DNA of 64,000 nt from positions 1,922,001-1,986,000 of the forward strand of contig JBBMOL010000066.1 of NCBI GenBank assembly GCA_037954665.1, read 5' to 3'. Below are positions 26,048 to 37,202 of this stretch, in pieces. The DNA is from Laguncularia racemosa (lineage: Eukaryota; Streptophyta; Magnoliopsida; Myrtales; Combretaceae). The position numbers and the translations under genes were made by a program. Under the pieces are notes generated by a model. The model ran no database searches, was not told the DNA's origin, and saw only the letters and a list, made by a program, of their open reading frames with translations. Position 1 is the first letter of the stretch; each line of letters begins with the position of its first letter.

Positions 26048-27771
26048 AATATATTAGAGTTTAAAAGCGAGTATAGGCTAGGATGAGGAAGAAACTACAA
26101 GGGTATTTTCGTCATAGCATGTTGAGGACTCCGTACGAGGGAGACGTGGCTGGTTTTGGTGTTGAGAGGAAAAAAGCATGAGGCACCTGCTAGCGATCCC
26201 CGCCAAAACAAAAGTAAGAATCCACCGTAGCTCCCTCCAATAGAAAATGCACACGTTGTATTTTTTTTTTTTTTGGGTCCAGCCTGGATTAGATTGGCAT
26301 CACAGGGTGTATCTGCTCCGCTTTAGTTTTTCCCGCCTTATTATCTGGTTTTACCGATCCGAGAAGAAAAACCGTATCGTATCGCGCGAAAAATTGAAAT
26401 TTGTATTGGATTAATTGGGCGCTGGGCTTACAGGTGAAAGTGAAGCCCAACTACATATTTGTACGGTCGTGTTATGCTGGAACCACACGAATTTTTATTC
26501 CTCCATGGAATACCCAGATACTATATAATTTTTTTAAGGTAATTATTATATATATATATATATATGTATTATAACTGTTGAAAGAGACGGATTAAACTTT
26601 ATTTATTTTTTTAAGAAAAAATAGTCATATCACTAGTTTATAAAGGTTTTAATATATAAATATATTATATAAAATAATTTTTTATCCAATTCTATCAAAT
26701 TAAGAAAAAAACAATTATTGCAACTTCAAACAAGAACGCGGATTGTGGCCAAATAAATAAATAAAATAAGAACACGGATGTCAAGCATTAATGGTCCATA
26801 TGTGTATGCATTATTTATCACTAAAATTGAATAATCTCGTTTGCCCCCATCACTAATACAAAATAGAATAATAAAAGAAGTAAATAAATATTAAGAATAT
26901 AAAAGACTAACACTTACATTTTGTTAATAGTCAATGTTATCTTTAAAGTTTGACTACACATTTTACGAAAAGCAAAGGCATCATAATGTGTAAACTTTGT
27001 TTTATATTGCTTAGATATGTGTATAAATGATACTCACTCGACGTTGTTTTGTAATACTTGAGAAAAAAAAAAAAAACTCTTTGTCTCTCTCTAATAAAGA
27101 GAACCTTAATTTATAGACTCCCATCAACAAGCTATACATCTATAACTAGGGATGCAACTGGGTCAGGTTTGAGACAGATCAATAGAACCTGAACCTGACT
27201 GGACGGAGAGGAGAAACCCCTAAAATCCACCCAATCCAATAGTGATATTTGTCCTCAAACTTGAACCCGACTCGGAAATAATAAAGGAGAACCCAAACCC
27301 GACCCGTAACGCAACCAAAACAACTTAATTTTTTTTTTATCCCCTTTCTTCAACTTATTTTCATATGTTATTTTTTTTAAATTTACACAATGTCAATTTG
27401 TCTAAAATCATAAGAGATTAAATAAAAAATATATAAAATAAAATTAATTTATACTGTATATTAAATGTTTGAACTCTGATGTGCATGTAACAATGTGAGT
27501 CAGTGTGTAACTTCCCAAGGGCCCGAGTGCCGACTACAGACTGTGGAGTGTGGACCCAAGACATAGACTCTAGTCTAGACTATGATCTATTGTTTGTTTG
27601 TGAAATTAATAATAAAAAAAGTGGGTGGGTCGTGGCCTATAGGTAGGAATTGCAATTTGCAAAAGGCCAAATGAGAATTCAGATTGTAGAAATTGCAAGA
27701 AAAGTTAAAATGTAAAAAATAATAAAATCAATTATACATTTTGGACATTTACACTAATTATAAATTATAAT
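26048..27771. repeat. Duplicated segment X, copy 2
   Basis: Direct repeat of 21,650-23,372. Its left edge joins the intron 2 end of the NIK3 fragment, with only one T shared at the junction. On the right it runs without a break into the remainder of a complete hAT element and flanking DNA, so this copy retains the original right context while copy 1 retains the original left context. Confidence 0.95.
26198..26391. promoter_or_regulatory. Cluster of E2F-like sites in a promoter-like block (copy 2)
   Basis: Exact duplicate of the block at 21,800-21,993, with sites at 26,198-26,208, 26,329-26,336 and 26,384-26,391. Here it lies directly upstream, in the minus-strand sense, of the truncated kinase fragment (about 215 bp from its highest exon edge), so if the block has promoter activity it could drive transcription into the fragment. 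That is inference. Confidence 0.35.
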
Positions 27772-29260
27772 TTTAATATATTAAAAAAAATAGGTCGGGT
27801 TTTTCCCATCGAGTTTTTTCTAAATCTCATAACTCAACCCTAAATCTTATAGAGTTTTATTTTATATCCCAAAACCCGACCCTAAACCTTATAGGATTTG
27901 ACCCTACGGAGTTTTTATTGGGTCAATCGGATCGAGTACCCTATTATGACTTACCCAATTGCATCCCTATCTATAACATAAATCCACTCAACTCAATGTT
28001 AGATCTATAAGGTAAGCCTTAAATCTAATTAATTTATCATGTAATTTTCTCATTTCAAGGAGAGTTGATTAAAGTGTGGAGTTTTGTTACAGTTTGAGAG
28101 TTTTTGGTATAATAGCATTAATGCAAGTAGTAGGGTCAAGTGAAATTGAGATCATTTAAAGCATTTGAAACAAGTAAGTTTACAATATTTGAAGCAATTA
28201 CTTGTTTGGATGCTCTGAGAGTTGTAGAATCAAGCGTGGAAGTGTCAATTTTGATATTTAAGATGGTGAAAGAGCGAATTTGGGAAATAGGAAAAAAAAA
28301 TGAAGTAAATCAAGGGGTATGCGGTCAAGTATTCAAACCATCTTCCCGTGTTGAGGAATACAACCAAGTGCACAACTATGTACTTTGGCATATTAAGAAG
28401 CCTTTTTTGCACAGAGAAGTACATGGCCATGTCTCTTCCCGTGTTTTGCTACATAGTTATATATATAATCATGCTTCCCTAGAACTCTTATATTATGCTT
28501 CTCTTTTCCTTTTTCTCATCTTTTCTTCTATCCTAAACAAACCACTTTAATCCAAAATAATACAACGCAAGTAGGGAAATACCCAAATCGCCTTTAGTAA
28601 CAGAACTAAATAATCATAGATAATGTTCTAGTTTAATATCAAGATTAGTTTACTTTTGTTATATAACAAGTTTCAATAATATTAATAGTTATGGACAAAT
28701 TGAAATGGTTCCTCTAGATACATATTTACCATGTTTGTTGCTTGTGCTTACTAACTTAGTAATCTAGATAAACGTAATGGAATATTGGATTTAAATATAT
28801 GTGATGCTTGCGTTTAGCTCAACCTAAGAGCTTATAATAGCAGATCCCTAAAAGGCACCCTAATGATTGGTAAACAATGTTATCCCTAATAGACTCCTAT
28901 ATCGAAGTAATGTGGGATAGATTTAAAGAGTATTAGGGCTCACAATGGCAATTCCTAATACCATTTAGAAAGTTTGGGTCAAAAGTAGTAATTCCCAACC
29001 TAATTTCTATATATTATACATGGTGTGGCAAGGTTACGAGTATCCCTATGATGGTTGTTGACTAAAGTAAAGATAATAAATGAATTTATTATGATATTAC
29101 TATTGCATTTATGCATGTATGTATGTTGTGAATTGGATGACACGTGCATGTACTTATGGTATTCATGTACCAAGCTTAAGCTTATACTTTATCTTTTTTC
29201 AACTACCAGACTTTGGAAGCAGGTTCAACATTAGTGCATCGAGACATAAATAAAATAGGT
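26990..29260 (+). repeat. Dispersed repeat, copy B, interrupted by a hAT element
   Basis: Diverged relative of 8,860-10,250 in the same orientation. The hAT element at 27,147-27,969 splits it, and the repeat resumes at the 27,970 target duplication (CATAAATCCACTC). A 136-codon plus frame at 28,140-28,550 lies inside; it contains the words CATGGCCATGT and CCCGTGTTTTG and is not a protein I recognise, so I treat it as non-genic. Confidence 0.45.
27147..27969. mobile_element. Complete non-autonomous hAT-type element (823 bp)
   Basis: Terminal inverted repeats TAGGGATGCAACTGGGT and ACCCAATTGCATCCCTA (17 bp, one mismatch) are flanked by identical 8-bp target duplications TCTATAAC at 27,139-27,146 and 27,970-27,977. 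The 8-bp duplication and the TAGGG-type end are hAT hallmarks. The interior has repeated AACCCGACCC words and no transposase frame, so movement would require an enzyme in trans. Confidence 0.9.
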
Positions 29261-31265
29261 TATTATAAATTTGCTTTTGATTAAATTAGATTAGATTTTA
29301 AATTATTTTAAAAAATTAAGAGTTATATATATTATCAGATAAATATAAAATATTTCAATGTGATGTTTGAAAAATTAATGAGTTATTTTATATTGTGGAA
29401 ATATAAAAATATTTATAATTTTAAATAGGTTAAGAGCATTATTGTGCCATTATTTAGTAATAATACATCGTGAGTTGTGGCATTTTAGGTTCTGGACAAT
29501 TTCAAATAAGGTAGTGAACTACAAAAGAAAGATAATGAAATTTGCACTTGTTGCTTGTATTTAATGGAATGAAATATTTGCTTATTATATTTTTTAGTTA
29601 ACGTAACAAAAGGAAAAGAAAGGAACAAATACATCTTATTTTATCTTTCTAACTTTGCTTTTAAAGATATTTTGATAATTGTACTTTAATTTCTAAGAGA
29701 GCGCCCCACTTTGATAAAGCAAAAACACAAGTTTGCTAGCATCTAGTTGCCCACACTTAAGCTAGGAATAAAGACCCTAGATTGTCACCATTAGATGCAA
29801 AAAATGAGGGTGACTCTAGTAGTGTGAAGCATGCATTAAGACAAACCAAGTTAGGTCACTAAAACGCTTTGTATTAATAAAAGTAAATATTACAATTTAC
29901 ATACCCACAACAAAACCCACACAATCTTAGCTTCTCACATATTAAACTTCAATCTAGTGATTTGATCGAATTCAATTAAAGACTAAGATGAAACACTCAA
30001 AATAAAGTTTTCTAAAATCCACACATCAATTATTAATTTAGATTTATTGTATAGCTAGCAAAAACTACACTAATGCACTATGCTGGAAAACATCTTGTAA
30101 GAATAGAGATAAAGAACTAGATCAAGTAAAAATCGATTGCATAAATGCACTCCTCATCCTCCCACCCTTAAGATGATGCAACGACACACATGGAGGGTAC
30201 ATATTTATTAGGAATAAATCTAGATTATTCTCCTAGAAATGTGTTAGAAAAGAGAATGCATGTGGTTGTGTTTCTTTTGTCTTGCAAAAGTAGTGATTAA
30301 ATGTAAGCATTTATATCATAAAAGTGGATGGCTTATGCTTATTATCCATGGCTTACACATTCAATCACTCTATACCAATTATTTTACCTCATCAAATATA
30401 CACATAACACTCCATATATATTTGAGCTTAAACATAGGCTAAGGCCATAAAGCTTTCTCATTTAAAAGACTTCAAATAAAAACATGATTCCTTGTAAGAG
30501 GGTTGAGTAACGGTGCCATTTTCAAGGTCATGTCCAAATGGGCTTACTGTTACAAAAATTATATCCACTTCATATCCCATTCAATTGATTTCCCGATTCC
30601 AAAAGTTTTAATGACCTAGCCTAATGAATAGCCAAGCAAATAAGTGATTAAAGGATTTTTATAACAACTTGGCCTAAAAACTTCTAACAAAAATTGATTT
30701 AATATTTATTACCTTGTCTTTATGTATCATATCACTCCTCTCCCACAATCGATGTAAAGCTTCTAGACACTTGGGGTACCATAATTCTCCTCTCATCGAA
30801 CTTGAAATTTCCTCATTATGTCACCTTAAAATTAGCCTAAGCTTACATAAAATAAAAAGGACCCCAAAGTGCTCCTTGCAAGCTTAAGAGATGCCCCCTT
30901 AGTGTAGCACATTTCCTTGTATGGCATTTAACTCCCTCATTTTCAACTAGTAAATTATTACAATGCCCCTTGTAATGCCTTGGCCTAAAGATGGTGAGTA
31001 GTTAAGAAACAAATGACTAATGAGTATTTTCAATTAATTCTCCTAAAAGCTCATTAGTTGTGTTGACTCGGTATATTTTACCTTAGCTTTATATACAACT
31101 ATTAATGCTCCCCTACAATTAATGTGGAACAATTACTTGAGACTTCACATGCCTAAAGGGAACATACGTATGAGATCATTGCATACATCGATCTAACTCA
31201 TACTCACTAATTGAGGGGGTTAAACTAAGGAGAGATACACTACAAGAAGTCCAATTTAATGGGTA
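29261..31265. other. AT-rich intergenic stretch
   Basis: No gene recognised. Around 30,630-30,790 there is sequence related to 33,340-33,460 (listed separately). Confidence 0.55.
30630..30790 (+). repeat. Diverged direct repeat, left member
   Basis: Shares ordered words with 33,340-33,460: AAGTG(A/G)(T/C)TAAAGG, TTTTATAAC, CTTGGC/TTGGCT, TAATATTTATTACCTTG versus TTGGTATTCACTACCTTG, then CTTTAT. The pair flanks the hAT element at 31,266-32,571. It could be old LTRs or an old tandem family. Confidence 0.35.
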
Positions 31266-32571
31266 CATAATTGTCAAAATCGGGAGTTAACTCGCACGTT
31301 TCTACGATTTTACGAGTTGGTGAGCACATTCTTAGTCAACTCGCATGTAAAAACATTTATAAGGTAAAATTGTAGTAAAATTGCTATTTTGAACAGTAAA
31401 ATTGTCAAAATCACGATTTTACTATGTTTCCATTGATTCAACAATATTGCACAACTAAGTAAAATTTCTACCATCCGGATCTGAATGAACAAATATGTAA
31501 TAATAACTATTCATAGCTCAAGCCCAAACTTTTAATAAACAAATATGGGCTTAATTGTTAAAAGCCCTCTAACATCCAAATGGCGCTATCCCCTTGAAAC
31601 CCCCGCTAGGGTGGCTTCCCCGGACCCCCACCCGCTTAATGTAGAGTGGGACCTACGTGCTTTTCTGTCGTAGGGGAGTATGAGTCATACCCCAACATGT
31701 TTGTCGGTCATCACTTCTCTCTTGTCAGTGTGTTGTGTTGCATTGAAGTCTTTGTGTTTGTGTTCGTCGATTGTTAGTCTTCTTGTTCTAATCTGTGATC
31801 ATGTTCGTATTAAAGCACTCATGTTTGATTGCTGCAACTTTCCTTAGTTTAATTAATATTTTTGTAATAGTAAATAAAATAAAGGGTAGATAACTTTAAC
31901 TTTATAAGAATTTTTTAGATTTTTAATTTTATAGGAAATGTACAAATGTATTTATTTTTTTTATCTTTTCAATATATCATTCTCATAGTTAAGTAAATGT
32001 GAGATATTGTTAAGTAAATATATTTTGAATTAATAATCACGAATAGTGCAGAAATTTACCTAGTAATATATAATTTTGAAGGTTTTTTTTGTTATAGTAT
32101 CTTCTTTATTATGTACTTTTGGTTAGTAGTTATTTGTCATTTTTTAATATTACTCATTTCTAATGGTATATCTTCATTATCAATTTTTATTTATTAGTAA
32201 TTTCTTAAAGTCACAATTGATTTTAAAACTTTATCTATTATCTTTTAGCTTTGTATATATAACTAGGTGAAATTTGCTTTATACATGATTTATCATTTTA
32301 GAAATAAAATATCTATATTATATAACTTATGCTCGATTATCTATATTATGACTTTTATTGCAAATTTGCAATTTATGGCTAAAATAAATGCTCAATTTCC
32401 TTATTTCTATTATTCATTATATTTTTTAATGACTATTGTAAGTAAATTTATAATATTTGGAAGTTATTTTACATAGGTTGTAGAAACTTATGTTTCTATA
32501 TTCCGTTTCTACGTTTCGATTCTACGGACCCCTTAGCGATTCTACGTAAAATCGCGATTTTGACAACCTTG
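31266..32571. mobile_element. Non-autonomous hAT-type element (1.3 kb)
   Basis: Identical 8-bp flanks AATGGGTA lie at 31,258-31,265 and 32,572-32,579. The element's ends, CATAATTGTCAAAATCG and CGATTTTGACAACCTTG, are inverted repeats matching at 14 of 17 positions. Subterminal regions carry several copies of TCTACG and CGATT words on both sides, typical of transposase binding zones. No transposase frame is present. The interior contains a conspicuously GC-rich block at about 31,580-31,690, otherwise AT-rich sequence. Confidence 0.85.
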
Positions 32572-32579
32572 AATGGGTA

Positions 32580-35324
32580 ACTAAACACAATCACTTTTAG
32601 GGAATATTGCTTTCATATTCATCAATTCTATTCTTTTGTAAACCATTGTGATTAATCTTTAAACATGACATTGTCATATGCTTGGTGTGTATAAAATTAT
32701 ACTCTAATGACACTTACATCTTATTTTTAATGCATTATTAAGCTAGATATTAAGTATGACCAAAAGTACTCCTAGGTAATAGTGACAAATCATGACATAA
32801 TCCATTCATCACTCAATTGAGGATTGTATACTTTAAGCTGCTTAATCGGGCATAAATGACTTAAAAGTTAATGGCTATGGCAAGATCTAATTGAGTTTAA
32901 GTTCCTCCAATAAACCAACTTGTGATAACTTATTAATGCATGAATTAGTCCAAGATATCAAAATGGAGAGATATAATCACATACATAGATTTACAAAAGG
33001 CCAAGATCATGGAGATTTTTCCAAAAGCATTTTGTGACTTAAGAGATATAGCTAGGTACTCCAAAAGTCTACATTCTTAGATGGCATAAACACGACTTAG
33101 AGGATTGCATATAGAATGAGAGATGTTTGGATTGGTTGTGAATGAGAGACAATGAGATACCTAGGTTGAACTATTCAAAATTTGTGAATTTGATTTGAAG
33201 TTAAATTTGATTGAAAGATTGAGGTACTTCAAATTTATCAATTGGTTGAGGTTTTTAAAGTTATGATTGGTCAAAAGATTAGTGTGCTTCTATAATAACT
33301 CATCCCAATGATATCAAATATCTAAATTAGCAAGTGGCTAAAAGGCTTTTATAACCATTTGGCTTCAAGTATCTAACTAATGTTAATTTGGTATTCACTA
33401 CCTTGGCTTTATATATGATTGTCACTCCCAAGTGATTATCTTACATTTATTGTAGAAAAGTGGTATATATGGCTAAGGTAGGAAAATACTAATTCAATAG
33501 TAGTTAGGAACTTTTTTGTTAAATGATTAAAAATGCTTGTTAGTCACCCATTAACATAATTATTGAATACTTTTGAACTAGGGCATTATAAGGCACATAT
33601 TTGATCACAAACTTTTTTGAGATTAATATAATGTTGGTAAACAATCATGAATGGACGACTGCACCTAAACATCAACATTGTGTGTTAAATTCATGGGACT
33701 TTGTTATGGATTAATGAAAGCAAAAAAAAAAAGCACACAATATATAATAAATATGTATTCATGGATTAAACCCTCAAAATCCTTTGCTTGGTGATTTGGC
33801 ACTACATTCATACTGGAAAAGGAGATGATGATAAAGTACGATATTGAGAAAATTGATGGAGAGTAAGCTTTTTAGTTTGTACCAAGTGAGGGCATGTAGG
33901 ATCTCGATGCAGTTAATCCTACAAAAAGTGTTGGAGTTTAATGAGAGGCCAACATTCATATAAGATGACAAGTGATACTGATGTTAAGGTGGAGGTTGCG
34001 TTCCAAATAGGTGGGGTGCATTGTTAAGGTGGCATATTCCTATAATTATATCCTTAATCATTGATTTGGAAAATATAGATTTTGATCTATAGATTGAGGA
34101 CCCAACAATGATCTTGTTGTACAGTCTTCATCTTATGGTTCCATAGAGCTCATGATCTATAGAAATAAGGGTTTGTCATTAGAAGAGGTAAAAAGCAACC
34201 TATTACGCTTAGATGTTGAGATGGGATCCACAATAGTTATCAAGTTGCCAAGGTTCGATGGATGTCCAATAGTGGTAATAGTTTCAATGACAAGCCTAAG
34301 AGTCAAATGTAATCTATATTCATTACAAGCAAAAGATCGTGTAAGAGTAGAGTATCTAATGAATCAAAGTTACAATCAAGATAATAAAGGAAGGTAGATA
34401 TTAGTATATTGGAAGCTAAGTCAAAGGACTATGTGTTATTACTAAATTCATATAAACAAATAAGATTTTCATATTGAATCTTAGACTTTAGCACTATAAT
34501 TCACATGTAATGTGGAAAAGTCGATTCTATCTATATGAGCCTATGTATAGTGGTTTTATCTATACAAACGTGTCAAGGTAGGTTAAGTTCGAATTAGAAT
34601 GCGTGATAGTCAAATGTATATAGCATCATATGTATATGTAAGGTATGTGTCTAATTTATCTTAACATTTTGTCTCTTAGTATACAAGATATTACTAGTTA
34701 CTGAAGTGCAATGAGATCCAATCGTATGGAGATATCCCATGGTAATCTCACATGATGAGAGGAGTTAGAGTTTAGTAACTTAATCATACTACAAGGGACT
34801 ATGATTTCTTATTTTGTTATAGATGTTGTAATTAGGGTAAATGATCTTACCGGTGTTATTAACAACAAAAGGAAAAAAGTGTGTTGGAAAAGAATGTGAG
34901 GTAAGTTTATTTTACTTTACTCAATGTTGCATGTGTGAGTTTTAACATCAAAAAGGCCAAAAGAAGTGAAGCCTAATACAATCATCCTCTACTACAGTGT
35001 ATCAAATTTGCTAAGTGATTTGCAATTTTATTGCTTTCTTTTACCATGATAATGTTATATTTAGTGTGAAAACTTTAATTTTTTTTAATTAATTATCTAA
35101 ACTTTCAAAGTATTAATTTTATTATCTATTTCAAATCTTCAAAATCAACAACACTATCTCATCGAACCCATCGAATGTCATTTGTCTACTAAAATATTTT
35201 AACCAATAATAAGACATCTAAAACCATTAATTAATCAAAATATACATGGCATTTGAGGGAGAACAAACAATATGAATCACATTCCTAAACAACGACTCAA
35301 GAATTCCAAAGTGAATAGGAACCC
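32580..35324. other. AT-rich intergenic stretch
   Basis: No gene recognised. An 81-codon frame at 34,152-34,397 has no family resemblance. The right member of the diverged direct repeat lies at 33,340-33,460. Confidence 0.55.
33340..33460 (+). repeat. Diverged direct repeat, right member
   Basis: See the left member at 30,630-30,790. Same orientation; divergence is high. Confidence 0.35.
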
Positions 35325-35329
35325 ATTTG
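35325..35329. repeat. Target-site duplication of the Ty3-type element (left)
   Basis: ATTTG immediately before the left LTR, repeated at 41,678-41,682 immediately after the right LTR. Five bases is the normal size for this order of element. Confidence 0.9.
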
Positions 35330-36204
35330 TGATACGAACCACGCCAACCCGTGACAAAACCCAATACCAATACGTTCAGAAATTCGTTGCCTAAGACGCC
35401 CAAACACCTAAAGTGGAAACCGCGACCCGTTGTCTATAAGCGAGACAAGAACCTTAGTATAAAATGAAGACGCCACAATCAGGATGAAAGACCGATTGAT
35501 AAGTCGGGATGAACGCCACGGAAATCAATCCGATAAGTTCGATTTAGTTCTTGAAGAACCAAGAGAGGTGCCTCTCAAAAGTGTTTAATGTTCAAAGATG
35601 TATGTTGTTCATTGTTCTAAACCTTATAAGCCTTTATACTAGGGTTACAATTCGTGTAAAACAAGTCCAAAACGACGTAGTTTAGATAAGTGGCGTAAAA
35701 ACGCGAAAACAAAACAAGCTAGCCGGCAGGGGATACACGGCCGTGTACACGGCCGTGTACCTTTCTATACAACTTCTGGCAACATACACGACCGTGTACT
35801 TTGACCATGTACTTTTTTGTGCACATTCCGGTCACATACACGACCGTGTACTTCTGGTCGTGTATCTTTCTGTAGATTTGCTTGTCTCCATACACGCCCG
35901 TGTACTTTGGCCGTGTATCTTTTTGTGGATTTGCTTGACTCCATATACGGCCGTGCCTTGAAAGTACACGCCCTCTTCAACCCGTGTCCGGTGTGACTTG
36001 TATAAGAGCAAGGGTCTTCCCATGGTTGTTCCAATCCGTTCCAACTTCATGATTGCCCCAATCCTTTCCGGCTTCATGGACATCCTTTATCAACCCATTA
36101 AGTGCTTCCTTGAGTCGTTTCGCCTTCTTGTGATCGGTCCAGGCGGCACTTCAAGAGGATCCACATTCCTTCTTCCAGCTTGACTCTCATCATGGATCTC
36201 ATCA
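35330..36204 (-). repeat. 3' LTR of the Ty3-type element
   Basis: 875 bp, TG...CA ended. Relative to the other LTR it lacks 16 bp near its plus-strand left end (after GATACGAAC) and 4 bp near 36,121. The 4-bp loss changes the reading frame of the polyprotein tail. Contains the palindrome-rich array at 35,735-35,960. Confidence 0.95.
35735..35960. repeat. Array of ACACGGCCGTGT-type palindromes in the 3' LTR
   Basis: Variants of the 12-base palindrome ACACGGCCGTGT recur about every 25-60 bp, linked by TTGGCCGTGTA, CTTTCTGTA and GATTTGCTTG words. Two adjoining copies create the perfect 16-base palindrome gtacacggccgtgtac at 35,745-35,760. The same array lies in the 5' LTR at about 41,200-41,430 with several substitutions. 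Confidence 0.9.
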
Positions 36205-37202
36205 TTCCCCTCCTCTTGAAAAGGATTTGTCCTCAAATTGTCGCCTACATCAAAAGGACTCAGATCAGTAACATTAAATGTGGCACTTACTTGATACTTA
36301 CCAGGCAAATCTATCTTGTATGCATTGTCATTGATGCACTTAAGAACTTGAAATGGTCCATCGCCTCTAGGAAGTAGTTTAGATCGACGCTGCACAGGAA
36401 ACCGCTCTTTGCGCATGTGAACCCAAACCCAATCTCCAGGTTCAAAAACAGCTTGTCGACGACCCTTGTTGGCTTGTTTCACATACTTCTCTGTTCGTCG
36501 TTCAATGTTCAGCCTTGCCTTCTCATGGATCTGTTGAACAAATTCGGCCTTCTTCTTGCCATCTAAATTAACATACTCAGAAATAGGCAAAGGTGATAAA
36601 TCCAAAGGAGTTAGTGGATTAAAACCATACACAATTTCAAAAGGAGAAAATTTAGTAGCAGAATGCACTGTACGGTTATAAGCAAATTCAACATGCGGCA
36701 AACAATCCTCCAAACTCTTAATATTCTTTTTAATTACAGCCCTCAACAAAGTAGATAATGTTCGATTCACTACCTCAGTTTGACCGTTAGTCTGTAGATG
36801 ACAAGTAGTAGAAAACAATAACTTAGTTCCTAACTTAGCCCACAAAGTATTCCAAGAGTAGCTTAAGAACTTAGCATCCCTATCGAATACAATTGTTCTA
36901 GGCATACCATGCAATCGCACAACTTCCCTAAAGAATAAATTAGCAATATTACAAGCATCATCCGTTTTGTTACAAGGAATGAAATGTGCCATTTTAGAAA
37001 ACCTATCAACAACTACAAAAACAGAATCCCGACTATGTCTAGACCTGGGTAATCCTAACACAAAATCCAAAGAAATATCTACCCAAGGCTCATGAGGAAT
37101 GGGAAGTGGGGTGTAAAGCCCTTGAGGTTGGACTCTAGATTTCGCTTGCTTACATGTGACACATCGTTCACAAATCCTCTCAATATCTCGTTTCATGTGA
37201 GG
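36090..37202 (-). pseudogene. Integrase part of the Ty3-type polyprotein
   Basis: Open from just below the stop at 37,203 down to 36,090. The frame shows the CXXC half of the zinc-binding HHCC (CERCVTC), then the DDE core: WVDISLDF with the first Asp, VFDRDAKF with the second, and the NGQTEVVNRTLS stretch with the Glu. A C-terminal DNA-binding region follows (WVWVHMRKERFP, FNVTDLSPFD). The last 38 codons lie inside the 3' LTR; there the frame departs from the RAK..EALNGL tail that the 5' LTR still encodes, because of a 4-bp difference. Integrase inserts the cDNA into the chromosome. It is cut off from upstream domains by the stop at 37,203-37,205. Confidence 0.9.
36205..36218 (-). promoter_or_regulatory. 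Polypurine tract of the Ty3-type element
   Basis: On the minus strand CAAGAGGAGGGGAA directly abuts the TGAT start of the 3' LTR, the position and composition expected of the plus-strand DNA primer. Confidence 0.85.

Noticed and set aside
28140..28550. 136-codon plus-strand open frame
   Set aside because: It lies inside a dispersed repeat whose other copy is not open in the same frame, and it has no recognisable domain.
31580..31690. GC-rich block as a plastid or mitochondrial insertion
   Set aside because: No organelle gene sequence is recognisable, and the block sits inside a well-bounded hAT element.
35735..35960. Regularly recurring palindromic words that look superficially like a repeat-spacer array
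   Set aside because: They lie inside an LTR, are duplicated in the partner LTR, the spacers also repeat, and the genome is a plant nuclear one; not a CRISPR array.
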